64,000 nt of DNA from GCA-958296115 sp965222445 (GCA_965222445.1 CBDCTY010000002.1:2852001-2916000), one strand, 5' to 3'. Numbered from the stretch's first letter, positions 34,889 through 43,355 are shown. Numbers and translations are program-made. Notes: a model not told the origin generated them from the sequence alone.

Positions 34889-36214
34889 ATGAAGTACCGC
34901 GCCTGGTTCCGATGCAGCGAGGGATGCGACGGGTCGTACGACCTGGCGGACGTGCTGTACGAGTGCCCGCGCTGCGGAGGGCTCCTGGAGGTCGCGCACG
35001 ACATCGAAGCCCTCAGGAACCGCAGCCCGGCCGCGTGGATGTCCCTCTTCGACCAGCGGTACATGAGGACCGAGGTCCCCTACGGCAGCGGCGTCTGGGG
35101 GAAGAAGGAGTGGGTCTACCCTCACATCTCGAACGAGAATGTCGTCTCCATGTACGAGGGGGGCACGAACCTGTTCCGTGCGGAACGGCTTGGCGAGATC
35201 GTAGGCCTCGACGACCTCTGGATCAAGCAGAGCGGCAACAGTCACTCCGGCTCCTTCAAGGACCTGGGCATCACCGTCCTCGTCTCAGCCGTGAAGGAGA
35301 CGATGAGAAGGGGCAGGGACGTCGCGGCCGTCATCTGCGCGTCCACGGGCGACACGTCCGCGTCGGTTTCCGCCTACTGCGCGGCTGCCGGCATCCCCTC
35401 GGCCGTGCTGTTGCCCAGGGACAGGGTGTCCGTTGCCCAGCTCATCCAGCCGTTGGCGAACGGCGCCCTAACCCTCGCGCTGGACACTGATTTCGACGGA
35501 TGCATGGCCATCGTGAAGAAGTTGAGCGAGAATCCGAGATTCTACCTGGCGAACTCGGTCAACCCGCTGCGAATAGAGGGACAGAAGACGGTAAGTATCG
35601 AGATGACGCAGCAGGACGATTGGGAAGTGCCCGACTGGGTGATCGTGCCCGGCGGCAACCTGGGCAACATCACGGCCATTGGACTTGGGTTCCTGATAAT
35701 GCGCGACCTGGGTCTCATCCAGCAGCTCCCGCGCCTCGTCTGCGCCCAGTCGGCCTCCGCGAACCCCCTCTACCGCAGCTACCTCACCGGGTTTGCCGAG
35801 TACGAACCTGTTGCAGCCGCATCGACCGCGGCCAGCGCCATACAGATCGGCAACCCAGTCAGCGTCGGGCGGGCCATCCCCATCCTCAAGGAGTTCAACG
35901 GCATCGTTGAGCAGGCAACCGAGGACGAGCTGGCCCACGCCGCTGCCCAGGCCGACCGCACCGGCCTATTCAGCTGCCCGCAGACCGGAGTCGCCCTGGC
36001 GGCCATGTCGAAGCTGGTGGACCGGAAGGAGATCGGACGCGGCGACAGGGTCATCGTCATATCGACGGCGAACGGACTCAAATTCGTCGACTTCAAGGTC
36101 GACTATCATAACGACAGCGTGGCGGACGTGGCGGCCAAGCTTGGCAACAAGCCCTTGGAGCTGCCGGGCGACTACGAATCGGTGCTCAGCGCCCTTGCGG
36201 CAGAGATCCCATAG
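34889..36214 (+). CDS. thrC: Threonine synthase
   Basis: 441 residues from the ATG at 34889 (strong GGAGGAGG upstream); a longer frame to 34835 adds no conserved sequence. Makes threonine from O-phosphohomoserine using PLP. N-terminal zinc-ribbon-like cysteines C9-x3-C13 and C26-x2-C29 (ECPRCGG) are typical of the long ThrC type. The PLP lysine is K124 in SGSFKDLG; PGGNLGN is the phosphate-binding Gly loop. The end part SVADVAAKLGNKPLEL is usual for thrC. The next gene (aldo-keto reductase) starts 28 bp downstream; the linkage appears not to be biosynthetic. Confidence 0.92.
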   Translation: MKYRAWFRCSEGCDGSYDLADVLYECPRCGGLLEVAHDIEALRNRSPAAWMSLFDQRYMRTEVPYGSGVWGKKEWVYPHISNENVVSMYEGGTNLFRAERLGEIVGLDDLWIKQSGNSHSGSFKDLGITVLVSAVKETMRRGRDVAAVICASTGDTSASVSAYCAAAGIPSAVLLPRDRVSVAQLIQPLANGALTLALDTDFDGCMAIVKKLSENPRFYLANSVNPLRIEGQKTVSIEMTQQDDWEVPDWVIVPGGNLGNITAIGLGFLIMRDLGLIQQLPRLVCAQSASANPLYRSYLTGFAEYEPVAAASTAASAIQIGNPVSVGRAIPILKEFNGIVEQATEDELAHAAAQADRTGLFSCPQTGVALAAMSKLVDRKEIGRGDRVIVISTANGLKFVDFKVDYHNDSVADVAAKLGNKPLELPGDYESVLSALAAEIP

Positions 36215-36242
36215 ACAGAAACAAGACCACAAGGAGGAACGG

Positions 36243-37148
36243 ATGGATAAGGGACTGGAGAAGGCTCGGCTTGGAAGCAGCGGACTCGATGTCACGAGGC
36301 TTGGCTACGGTGCGATGGAGGTGAGGGCGGGCGATCGAGGCAGACCCATTGAGGAAGACGATGCGGGCAGGGTGCTGAACGCCGTGCTCGACGCCGGAAT
36401 CAACTTCATCGACACGTCGATCGACTACGGGCGGAGCGAGGAGTTCATAGGCAAGTACATTTCCCATCGCCGCGCCGAGTTCTTCCTCGCATCCAAGTGT
36501 GGATGCCCGGTCGGCGCCCAGCCGGGTCCTGGGGAGCACGTATTCACAAGAGACAACATCACGGCGGGCGTCAATCAGAGCCTGAAGCGGATGAAGATCG
36601 AATACCTCGACGCGGTCCAGTTCCATTCCTCACCCTCCAAGGGAGTGATCGAGCAGGAAGACGCTATCCAGACTCTCCTGGACCTGAAGGAGGCCGGTAA
36701 GATTCGCCTGCTGGGGTCGTCGTCGGTGATGCCGAACCTCGCCGACCACATCGATATGGGCGTGTTCGACGTCTTCCAGATCCCCTACTCGGGGCTCAAC
36801 CGCGAGCACGAGACCTGGATCACCAAGGCAGCGGAGGCCGGTGTGGGCACCATTATCCGAGGCGGCGTCGCCAAGGGAGAGCCGGGTCAATCGGGAGTGT
36901 CACGGCCCGAGTCATGGACCAAGTTCGACGAGGCCGGGCTTGACGAGCTCCGGGACGATGGGGAGAGCCGCACCTCGTTCATGCTGCGCTTCACACTCGC
37001 GCATCCGGACCTCCATACGACAATCGTCGGCACCAAGAATCCCGACCACCTTGCGGAGAACGTTGAGGCGGCGCGCAGGGGCGGACTGCCGCAGGACACC
37101 TACGAGGAGGCCAAGCGCCGCCTAGACGCGGCAGGCGTAACGGCCTGA
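36243..37148 (+). CDS. Aldo/keto reductase
   Basis: 301 residues from the ATG at 36243, which follows a perfect AAGGAGGAA ribosome site. The AKR tetrad is visible: Asp in NFIDTS, Tyr in IDYGRSE, Lys in LASKCGC, and His in AVQFHSS; the NADP loop lies at ARLGSSGLDVTRLGYG. It reduces aldehydes or ketones, or acts in reverse on alcohols. Adjacent Gfo/Idh gene follows by 22 bp. A close paralogue lies at 46557-47462 with the same KCGC feature. Confidence 0.92.
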   Translation: MDKGLEKARLGSSGLDVTRLGYGAMEVRAGDRGRPIEEDDAGRVLNAVLDAGINFIDTSIDYGRSEEFIGKYISHRRAEFFLASKCGCPVGAQPGPGEHVFTRDNITAGVNQSLKRMKIEYLDAVQFHSSPSKGVIEQEDAIQTLLDLKEAGKIRLLGSSSVMPNLADHIDMGVFDVFQIPYSGLNREHETWITKAAEAGVGTIIRGGVAKGEPGQSGVSRPESWTKFDEAGLDELRDDGESRTSFMLRFTLAHPDLHTTIVGTKNPDHLAENVEAARRGGLPQDTYEEAKRRLDAAGVTA

Positions 37149-37170
37149 CATACCTGTACGGAGGAGAACC

Positions 37171-38217
37171 ATGGACAAGCTGAAGGTCGGCGTCGTCGGC
37201 TGTGGGCGGATGACCAGCACTATCGAGGATGAGGTGAGGGGGCGCAGCCTCGGTGGCATCAGGCTCCCTCACAGCCACGCCGCCGCCTACGTGACGGTGG
37301 GCGAAGTGGAGCTGGTCGCGGCGTGCGACATCATGCCCGAGAAGCTGAAGGAGTTCCAGGAGAGGTGGGGAGTCCCGCGCGGATACACGGACTTCCGGGA
37401 GATGATGGATACCGAGAAGCTCGACATCCTCAGCATAGGCACCCGTCCCGAGCAGCACGCCGAGCCGATGATATACGGCGCCGAGAACGGCGTGAAGGGA
37501 ATGTACGCCGAGAAGCCGCTGTGCTGCACCCTCGACGAGGCCGACGCAATCCGGGACGCCTTCGAGCGGAACGGCGTGTTCCTGGAGTTCGGGCCTATGC
37601 GCCGGAACTGGGCCGTCTACAGGCAGGCCCGCGAGATTGCCGACAGCGGGGAGCTTGGCGCCGTCGAGTCGGTCGTCGGCTTTGCGGGTAACAGCGTCGG
37701 AGGCCACTACCTGGACACGCTGCTGTACCTGATCGGCGACCCGGACCCAGTGGCCATCAGGGGCACCCTGTCTGAGCTGCACCCGGCAGAAGGCGACACG
37801 TCCGGGATGCACTTCGTAAAGGACACTCCAATCAGGTCGGCCCTGGTGGAGTTTGCGGACGGCAAGACACTGTACGTGGCGGGGGCAGGCATCGGCCTGG
37901 AGTTCGAGCTGGTCTGCGAGAACGGGGTTATCCGGACGATAAACGACGGCGATACGCTCGCGGTGCGGAAGCGGATCGAGGGTACCAGGTTCTATGAGCC
38001 GGTCGACGTCACCGAGGTCGAGCACTGGAGCGGCACCGTGCGCAAGATACGCGAGCTGGCCCAGTCCATCAGGACAGGCGAGCCCGGCGTCAGCAATCTA
38101 AGGGCAACGATGATTGGGACCGAGATCGGCTTCGGTATCTACGAGTCCCACCTGAACGGCGGTACGGTCGTGCATCCCCCTGTCCCGAACCGCAGCCGCT
38201 TCGTGTCGAGCTGGTAG
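37171..38217 (+). CDS. Gfo/Idh/MocA-family oxidoreductase
   Basis: 348 residues. NAD(P) site KVGVVGCGRMTSTIEDEV, EKPLCC motif, and C-terminal domain with GGHYLDTLLYLIGDPDP. The GRMxxxxxDE opening is shared with the gene at 44500, which marks the two as one subfamily. Placed 22 bp after an aldo-keto reductase with GGAGGAG before its ATG, so likely cotranscribed. The substrate, likely a sugar or cyclitol, is unknown. Confidence 0.9.
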   Translation: MDKLKVGVVGCGRMTSTIEDEVRGRSLGGIRLPHSHAAAYVTVGEVELVAACDIMPEKLKEFQERWGVPRGYTDFREMMDTEKLDILSIGTRPEQHAEPMIYGAENGVKGMYAEKPLCCTLDEADAIRDAFERNGVFLEFGPMRRNWAVYRQAREIADSGELGAVESVVGFAGNSVGGHYLDTLLYLIGDPDPVAIRGTLSELHPAEGDTSGMHFVKDTPIRSALVEFADGKTLYVAGAGIGLEFELVCENGVIRTINDGDTLAVRKRIEGTRFYEPVDVTEVEHWSGTVRKIRELAQSIRTGEPGVSNLRATMIGTEIGFGIYESHLNGGTVVHPPVPNRSRFVSSW

Positions 38218-38264
38218 AAGAAAGCGGTGACATGATCCGGTGGTATCGCAATCATGCCGCCCCT

Positions 38265-38293
38265 TTGACGGAGGCGCCTTACTGATATAGTAT
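38265..38293 (+). promoter_or_regulatory. Promoter of the toxin-antitoxin pair
   Basis: TTGACG (38265-38270), 17 bp, TAGTAT (38288-38293). The same -35/-10 layout (TTGACA, 17, TAGTAT) occurs at 55115. An AGGAG ribosome site follows directly at 38301-38305. The 5'-TATAGT (38286-38291) is an alternative -10. Autoregulation by the AbrB-type antitoxin is expected for such operons. Confidence 0.55.
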
Positions 38294-38314
38294 GAACGTA
38301 AGGAGAGCGTGGCT

Positions 38315-38557
38315 ATGATTGTGAAGGTGACGTCGAAGCGCCAGGTTACGTTTCCAGCGCAGGTGCTGGACGCTTTGGGAGTTCAACCGGGGGATCAGAT
38401 CGAGATCAGGGAGGGGCCCGACGGATTCACCCTGCATCCCCGGCGGATAGACCTGTCCAAGCTCGCCCCGCTGCGGGACAAGATCGACCCGGACCATGAG
38501 CCGTTCGATATCGAGAAGTTCCGCAGTCAGCCCTATGACCCGTCGCTACGGGATTGA
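38315..38557 (+). CDS. AbrB/MazE-type antitoxin
   Basis: 80 residues from the ATG at 38315, which sits about 9 bp after AGGAG; a GTG at 38309 is in frame but too close. The swapped-hairpin AbrB fold is clear: VKVTSKRQVTFPAQVLDALGV then PGDQIEIREGPDGFTLHP. The C-terminal tail, with an acidic stretch (DPDHEPFDIEKF), would neutralise the toxin. It overlaps the PIN gene by 23 bp, as is common for VapBC-type systems. Confidence 0.85.
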   Translation: MIVKVTSKRQVTFPAQVLDALGVQPGDQIEIREGPDGFTLHPRRIDLSKLAPLRDKIDPDHEPFDIEKFRSQPYDPSLRD

Positions 38558-38930
38558 TACGTCCGTACTTGTGCGACTGCTCACCGGCCAACCTCCCGAG
38601 ACCTACGTGTACTGCGAGGAGAAGCTAAGGACGTTGGTGGAGAGCGGAGCGCAGGTGTGTGCCTCGAACCAAGTAATTGGAGAGGCCTACGTTGCGGTCC
38701 AGCACCACTACGATGTATCCGCGGACGATGCTCACTCGGGGTTGCTGGACGTGCTGCAAAGCGGGCTCGTCGCCCCGCTGGGTGGGTTCCAGGTAATCGC
38801 TGCGCTGAAGGCTTCCGCGGCCCCGGGCCTGTTCGACCGCCTTATCGCTGACGACTACTCCCGCGCCGGCATAGAGACACTGACCCTCGACCGGAAGATG
38901 GCTGGCTTGCCCGACGTGCGGCGTCTTTAA
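38535..38930 (+). CDS. PIN-domain RNase toxin (VapC family)
   Basis: 131 residues from the ATG at 38535, chosen because GIDTSVLVRLL begins the PIN domain. The four acidic residues of PIN nucleases are visible: Asp in YGIDTS, Glu in QVIGEAYV, Asp in GLFDRLIADD and Asp in TLTLDRKM. Overlap with the antitoxin gene by 23 bp makes a VapBC-type pair. PIN toxins cut tRNA or rRNA. The dppB gene follows 33 bp downstream on the same strand. Confidence 0.87.
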   Translation: MTRRYGIDTSVLVRLLTGQPPETYVYCEEKLRTLVESGAQVCASNQVIGEAYVAVQHHYDVSADDAHSGLLDVLQSGLVAPLGGFQVIAALKASAAPGLFDRLIADDYSRAGIETLTLDRKMAGLPDVRRL

Positions 38931-38963
38931 ACTCACAAGGCGACGTTCCGCGGAGGTCTGATA

Positions 38964-39977
38964 ATGCTTGCCTATATCGGGCGTCGATTCCTCCTCGGCG
39001 CCTTCACCATCTGGATGATCACGATACTGACGTTCGTCGTCATACAGGCGCCTCCCGGAGACTCGGTGAGCCGCTACATCGACGAGCTCATGGCGGCTGG
39101 CGATCAGCCGGCCGAACTGATTGCGGAGCGCCTGCGGGCCTACGTCGGCCTAGATGAGCCGATGCACAAGCGTTACGGCTCCTGGCTGTGGAACATGATG
39201 CGGGGCGACTTCGGGCTCTCGTTCCAGAAGTGCATCCAGGGGTGCGGCTCCTTCGCCGAGAAATCGGTCAAGGAGATCGTGGGCGAGAGGCTCTGGCTGA
39301 CCGTGGCGCTGACCGCGTTCACGGTTGTGGTCACGTGGACATTCGCCGTTCCGGTTGGCATCTACTCGGCGGTCAGGCAGCACTCGGTGGGCGACTACAT
39401 GTTCACCCTTCTCGGGTTCAGCGGGCTCGCCGTGCCCGATTTCCTCCTGGGCCTGGTGCTCATGTACCTCGCGTTCGCATATTTCGACCAGAGCGTCGGC
39501 GGGCTTTTCTCCGCCGACTACGTGAATGCGCCCTGGGGCTTCGGCAAGGCGCTGGACCTCATCAACCATCTGTGGGTGCCGGCAATCGTTCTGGGCACGT
39601 CCGGGACGGCGAGCCTCATCCGGATCATGCGCAACAACCTGCTGGACGAGCTGAGCAAACCCTACGTCGTCACGGCCAGGGCCAAGGGTGCGAACCCCCT
39701 GTGGCTCATCCTCAAGTACCCGACCCGGGTCGCCATCAACCCGCTGGTCAGCACCGCCGGATACCTGCTTCCCTCGCTGTTCAGCGGCAGCGTGATCGTC
39801 TCGGTGGTGCTGAGCCTGCCGACTATGGGCCCCGTGCTCCTCGGCGCAATCCGCCAGGAGGATGTCTACCTCGCGGGCTTTATCATCTTGATTCTGGGCG
39901 TCCTGACCGTAGTCGGCACCCTCATCTCAGACATCCTGCTCGCCGTGGTAGACCCCAGGATAAAGTTCAGCTCGTAA
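38964..39977 (+). CDS. DppB/OppB-type ABC permease, orphan copy 1
   Basis: 337 residues with six membrane helices and the oligopeptide permease signature: ISAVRQHSVGDY, GFSGLAVPDFLLGL, and the EAA loop YVVTARAKGANPLW, ending ILLAVVDPRIKFSS. Start follows GCGGAGG. In normal Dpp/Opp systems dppB is next to dppC, ATPases and a binding protein, but here it is followed only by repeats and an opposing NHL gene. Close relatives are at 56176 and 61043. Imports peptides or nickel in the family; its partners must be elsewhere or lost. Confidence 0.9.
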   Translation: MLAYIGRRFLLGAFTIWMITILTFVVIQAPPGDSVSRYIDELMAAGDQPAELIAERLRAYVGLDEPMHKRYGSWLWNMMRGDFGLSFQKCIQGCGSFAEKSVKEIVGERLWLTVALTAFTVVVTWTFAVPVGIYSAVRQHSVGDYMFTLLGFSGLAVPDFLLGLVLMYLAFAYFDQSVGGLFSADYVNAPWGFGKALDLINHLWVPAIVLGTSGTASLIRIMRNNLLDELSKPYVVTARAKGANPLWLILKYPTRVAINPLVSTAGYLLPSLFSGSVIVSVVLSLPTMGPVLLGAIRQEDVYLAGFIILILGVLTVVGTLISDILLAVVDPRIKFSS

Positions 39978-40015
39978 CTTGCCTGTCCCCGTTGATGTCA
40001 TTCCGAGCTACCTAA

Positions 40016-40115
40016 TACCAATTCATTTTGAGCGCGCCGTAAAGCCGTCATTCCCGCGAAGGCGGGAACCCACTCCCTGGCCGCACATATACGGCGGAAT
40101 CACGGTGACTTGGTA
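40016..40115 (+). mobile_element. 100-bp miniature element, copy B
   Basis: TACCAATTC start and CTTGGTA end, with TAA duplicated on both sides (40013-40015 and 40116-40118). Differs from copy A by a few bases. It lies just after dppB copy 1 and is followed 12 bp later by the GIY-YIG cassette. Same orientation as the other two copies. Confidence 0.85.
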
Positions 40116-40127
40116 TAACCTTGAAAT

Positions 40128-40512
40128 GTCATTCCGAACGAAGCGCAGCGCAGTGAGGAATCTAAGGCCCATGCCCGCGGGCTCAGGCCGGCAATACTAG
40201 GTATATATTCTGACCAACAGCGTCAGAACCCTATACGTAGGCGTCACCAACGACCTTGTGAGAAGGGTATACGAACACAAACAGAAGTTGGTGACGGGCT
40301 TTACCGCTAGATACAACATCACGTGGCTCGCCTACCACGAACAGACTACTGACATATCCTCCGCCATCGCGCGGGAGAAGCAGATCAAAGGCTGGCGTCG
40401 CAGCAAGAAAGAGGAGCTAATCGAGAGCCTCAACCCTCGGTGGAGAGACCTGTCAATCGAATTGTACGGTGACTACTGAACCCCTTAGATTCCTCACTGC
40501 ATTCGGAATGAC
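40128..40512 (+). mobile_element. GIY-YIG cassette framed by inverted REP-like repeats
   Basis: Left repeat 40128-40165 begins GTCATTCCGAAC and ends GAGGAATCTAA; right repeat 40485-40512 is the inverse (TTAGATTCCTCACTG to GGAATGAC), equal except for a 10-base gap. The left copy ends 5 bp before the ATG of the nuclease gene, and the right copy starts 5 bp after its stop codon. So the gene and its inverted repeats form one compact unit of about 385 bp. Further copies of the repeat ends lie at 39997, 58763 and about 59205. Confidence 0.7.
40171..40479 (+). pseudogene. GIY-YIG endonuclease, interrupted by a stop at codon 10
   Basis: The frame starting at ATG 40171 reads MPAGSGRQY, then TAG, then VYILTNSVRTLYVGVTNDL, the full GIY-YIG core, followed by ARYNITWLAYHEQTTD and AIAREKQIKGWRRSKKEELI, ending LYGDY. 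Small proteins of this type normally start with YYVYILTN, so the TAG replaces a Tyr codon (TAC) by one base change. Total would be about 102 residues. Translation from an internal GTG at 40258 would lack the catalytic GIY strand. It could be a recent inactivation, or an alternative start may be used. Confidence 0.75.
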
Positions 40513-40567
40513 ATCACGGGGGTGACATGTCTGGAACGGGCGCGTTTCAGTCTGGCCGTCTAGCTTA

Positions 40568-40667
40568 TACCATTTCGTTTTGAGGGCGCCGTAAAGCCGT
40601 CATTCCCGCGAAGGCGGGAACCCACTCCCTGGCCGCACATATACGGCGGCATCACGGTGACTTGGTA
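40568..40667 (+). mobile_element. 100-bp miniature element, copy C
   Basis: TACCATTTC start and CTTGGTA end, with TTA on both sides (40565-40567 and 40668-40670). The right TTA is also the stop codon (TAA, reading left) of the NHL-repeat gene, so the element inserted precisely at that stop and kept it. One base (T for A) differs from copies A and B in the left terminus. Same orientation as the other copies. Confidence 0.85.
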
Positions 40668-41690
40668 TTAGGTGCGATTGCCCCGTTTGTATATCTGGAA
40701 GCGGTGCCTGGCCGACTCGGTGACGTATAGGCAACCCTCGCCGTCCAGTTTGACCGACGTGGGACCCCAGAAGTAGGGCTCGGTCTGCGAGGCCACGTGG
40801 TAGTGGGTCTGCAGGTGGGCAGGGAGGTCCGGCGTAAGGTTCGACAGGGCGCGTGTTCTCGCCTCGTCGGGGTTGGCGGCCAGGAAGTCCTCCGCCCACT
40901 TCGAAAGGGTGGCCTGGCCCTGGAGCAGCAGCTCGAACCTGCCGGCCGAGTCGAAGACCTGTACCCGCTCGTTCCCCCAGTCGGCCACCACGATGTAGCC
41001 GTCCTCGGTGACCGACACGCCTGCCGGCCGCCTCAGCTGGCCGGGGTCCTGGCCTGGGTCGCCGAGCTGCATTATCGGCTCGCCGTCGGGCGATAGCTTC
41101 TGGATGCGGTCGTTGCGCCAGTCGGCCACGTAGACGTTCTGGGCCGAGTCGAGGCATATTCCCCAAGGCCGGTTGAATTGCCCCGGCCCGCTTCCGGACT
41201 CCCCAAAGCCTGCTATCAGGGAGCCGTCGGAAGTGAATTTCTGGACCCGGTCGTTGCGCTGGTCGACCACGTAGACGTTGTCGTCGGAGTCGATTGCCAG
41301 CCCTGACGGGCCGTCGATCTCGCCGGGGGCGCATCCATGGTCGCCCCACTTGGCCGCGAAGGCGCCCGACGAGTCGAAGACCGTGATCCGGTGGAGGTAC
41401 TCGTCGGCGGTGTAGACGTTGCCCTTGCTGTCGAGCGCTATCGAGGTGGGCAGCCTGAACTGTCCGTCGCCCTCCCCGTCGGAGCCGATCTCACCGAGAT
41501 ACTCCTCATTGAGGTCGCATATGGTGATGCGCGAAAAGACGTAGGCGCCCCGGTTCATGACCAGTATCCGCCCGTCCTCGGTAATCGCGAGGTCGACCGG
41601 GTTGGCGAACCCCCTGCCCGTAGGCGAGTTGCTGGTCATTCCGATGGTCTTGACGTAACTCAGTTCCATGGCGGCAATGTCTGTGGTCAT
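40668..41690 (-). CDS. NHL-repeat beta-propeller protein
   Basis: 340 residues from the ATG at 41690, which follows TTGGAGG; a longer frame to 41720 lacks a ribosome site. About six NHL blades, each with GQF-x-P-x-G-(x)-D followed by VYVADxxNDRVQ-like strands (VYTADEYLHRITVFD, VYVVDQRNDRVQKF, VYVADWRNDRIQKL, IVVADWGNERVQVFD). NHL propellers bind proteins, RNA or act as lyases. No signal peptide. The DUF1800 gene upstream may be cotranscribed. Stop codon overlaps the target site of miniature element C. Confidence 0.88.
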   Translation of the reverse strand: MTTDIAAMELSYVKTIGMTSNSPTGRGFANPVDLAITEDGRILVMNRGAYVFSRITICDLNEEYLGEIGSDGEGDGQFRLPTSIALDSKGNVYTADEYLHRITVFDSSGAFAAKWGDHGCAPGEIDGPSGLAIDSDDNVYVVDQRNDRVQKFTSDGSLIAGFGESGSGPGQFNRPWGICLDSAQNVYVADWRNDRIQKLSPDGEPIMQLGDPGQDPGQLRRPAGVSVTEDGYIVVADWGNERVQVFDSAGRFELLLQGQATLSKWAEDFLAANPDEARTRALSNLTPDLPAHLQTHYHVASQTEPYFWGPTSVKLDGEGCLYVTESARHRFQIYKRGNRT

Positions 41691-41803
41691 GAACAGCCTC
41701 CAAGTACGGGTCGTAGGCACGCCTCACAGCGGCGTGCCGAGTCGACCTGATCCCACGCTCGGACCTCATCTCTTCTATGCATGCTGCAAGCGCGGCGGAA
41801 CGG

Positions 41804-43243
41804 CTACGTCAACTGGTATTCGCGCGTGGCGGCGATGACGCTGAGGAGGCCTCCTATACGGGCCTCCGTCTCGTCGCCCTCGATGTGGTCGCCGAGCGAC
41901 AGGCCGCCCTCGCGGGCCACGTGCGCCACCAGCGCCTGCCGCGTCTCGTCCGAGACGTCCAGCGGGCCGATCAGGTCCAGGCAGCCGTCCACGAGCTCCT
42001 CGGGCTCGAAGTGTCCGCCGTCCTGAGCGGCGAGCCTCGATATGACGTCCCTGATGCCGGGCTTGCTGACGTCGCCGAGCTGAGTCGACACGAAGTTGAC
42101 GCGCTCGACCAGGGAGCCGCTGTTGATCCACTCCACGCCCTCGTGCCAGCCCTCCACCGTCGGCGGGGCGAGCAGGCCCTGGCCCATGTACTCGGAGAGG
42201 TGTCCCACCTGGACAATGTCTAGGCTTGGCTCGCGGAAGTCGCCGCTCATCCTGATCGCGCCGACGACCAGCTCGGCGGGCCCCTTCACGCGGGCGAACC
42301 GCACGTCCTCGGACTTGAAGAAGTCGGAGTTGAACATCGCCCTCAGCATCGCCTTGATCTCGTGCCCGCTCTCGAAGTAGGCGTCGGTCAGCACCTTGAT
42401 GGCCGCCGGGTCGCGCGGCGGAGTGTAGGGCCACTGCGGGACCGGCGCCTCGTCCGCCACGAAGAAGTCGTACATGTGCCGCGCCACGAAGTCCGCGGAC
42501 GCGGGATTGCGCCCGATGGCGTCCACCACGTCCTCGCCGTCGAGGTCGCCCGTCTCCGCCAGGAAGGTCTTGGCGCCGGCGTCATGGTCCTCGGGCCGGT
42601 AGCCGAAATGCCACGCGATCCTGCCGTAGGGCCAGATCGAATCCTTCGTGGCCCGCATGGCCATGTACTCGGCGTTTCCCAGAGTCCATCCCGTGAAGGC
42701 CCTCGACGCATCCTTAATGTCGTCCTCCGTGTAGTTGCCGACGCCCATGGAAAAGAGCTCCAGAAGCTCCCTGCCGAAGTTCTCGTTGATGGCGCCCTTG
42801 TGGTTGTCCTGATTGTCTAGCCAGATTATCATCCCGGGGTCCTTCGACAGCTCGACTAGGAGCATGTCGAACCTGCCCATCCCAAGCCTGCGGAACATGT
42901 CGATCTGGTTCAGCAGCACACGCCCCTGGTTCGTCTTCGTGTAGCCCGTGGCAAATATGCCGTGCCAGAAGAGGGCGATCTTCTCCTCGAGGGGCGCCCT
43001 CGTTGTGATCATGCGATAGAGCCAGTTGGCGGCTGCGCTAGGCCCGAATCGCGACTCGTGGAGGTCGACGTGGTATCGGAAGATCAGGTCCTCCGGCATG
43101 GTCTCGCGCTCCGTGGGTTGGAGAAGCTCCTCGACCGTCGCCTCATACCCCTTGTCCATATACTCTTCGAGCTCGGCTCGCGTCGCTCCGAATCCCGCGC
43201 GCCGCAGAAGGTGTGCCATCAGTTCCAAGTCTTTGCCAGCCAT
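41804..43243 (-). CDS. DUF1800 family protein
   Basis: 479 residues. Start MAGKDLELMAHLLRRAGFGA is the family hallmark, followed by ALFWHGIFATGYTKTNQ and NFGRELLELFSMGVGNYTEDDI, also typical. AGGAGGGCATAAG precedes the ATG. Function is unknown; the family is widespread, usually beside DUF1501, which is not present here. No signal peptide. A TATAAT on this strand (43328-43333) is the likely promoter. Confidence 0.92.
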   Translation of the reverse strand: MAGKDLELMAHLLRRAGFGATRAELEEYMDKGYEATVEELLQPTERETMPEDLIFRYHVDLHESRFGPSAAANWLYRMITTRAPLEEKIALFWHGIFATGYTKTNQGRVLLNQIDMFRRLGMGRFDMLLVELSKDPGMIIWLDNQDNHKGAINENFGRELLELFSMGVGNYTEDDIKDASRAFTGWTLGNAEYMAMRATKDSIWPYGRIAWHFGYRPEDHDAGAKTFLAETGDLDGEDVVDAIGRNPASADFVARHMYDFFVADEAPVPQWPYTPPRDPAAIKVLTDAYFESGHEIKAMLRAMFNSDFFKSEDVRFARVKGPAELVVGAIRMSGDFREPSLDIVQVGHLSEYMGQGLLAPPTVEGWHEGVEWINSGSLVERVNFVSTQLGDVSKPGIRDVISRLAAQDGGHFEPEELVDGCLDLIGPLDVSDETRQALVAHVAREGGLSLGDHIEGDETEARIGGLLSVIAATREYQLT

Positions 43244-43327
43244 CTTATGCCCTCCTGTGCCTCTCGGCAGTGACTACCCTAGTCCATGCCGAACTCGATA
43301 CCGCGTGCCCTCTACAAGCTCGCGCCG

Positions 43328-43333
43328 ATTATA
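43328..43333 (-). promoter_or_regulatory. -10 element for the DUF1800 gene
   Basis: Consensus TATAAT on the minus strand, about 85 bp before the DUF1800 start, flanked by GCGT and CGGC. No clear -35. It lies only 23 bp from the end of the next Gfo/Idh gene. Confidence 0.4.
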
Positions 43334-43355
43334 ACGCGATCAGCCCATCCCGTGC

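Noticed and set aside
39979..40200. 73-residue plus-strand ORF with PSFPRRREPTPWPH
   Set aside because: It is the reading of the 100-bp miniature element plus the start of the GIY-YIG frame; a matching ORF exists at copy A (26995-27222).
22919..40200. Possible reassignment of TAG, because two genes contain in-frame TAG
   Set aside because: Many intact genes here end in TAG (for example the response regulator, kinase-linked neighbours, TIM barrels), and the ABC exporter has other lesions. Ordinary decay explains it.
40128..40512. CRISPR array or attachment site at the repeat island
   Set aside because: Repeats are few, inverted and framed around a gene, with no regular spacers; no cas genes in the window.
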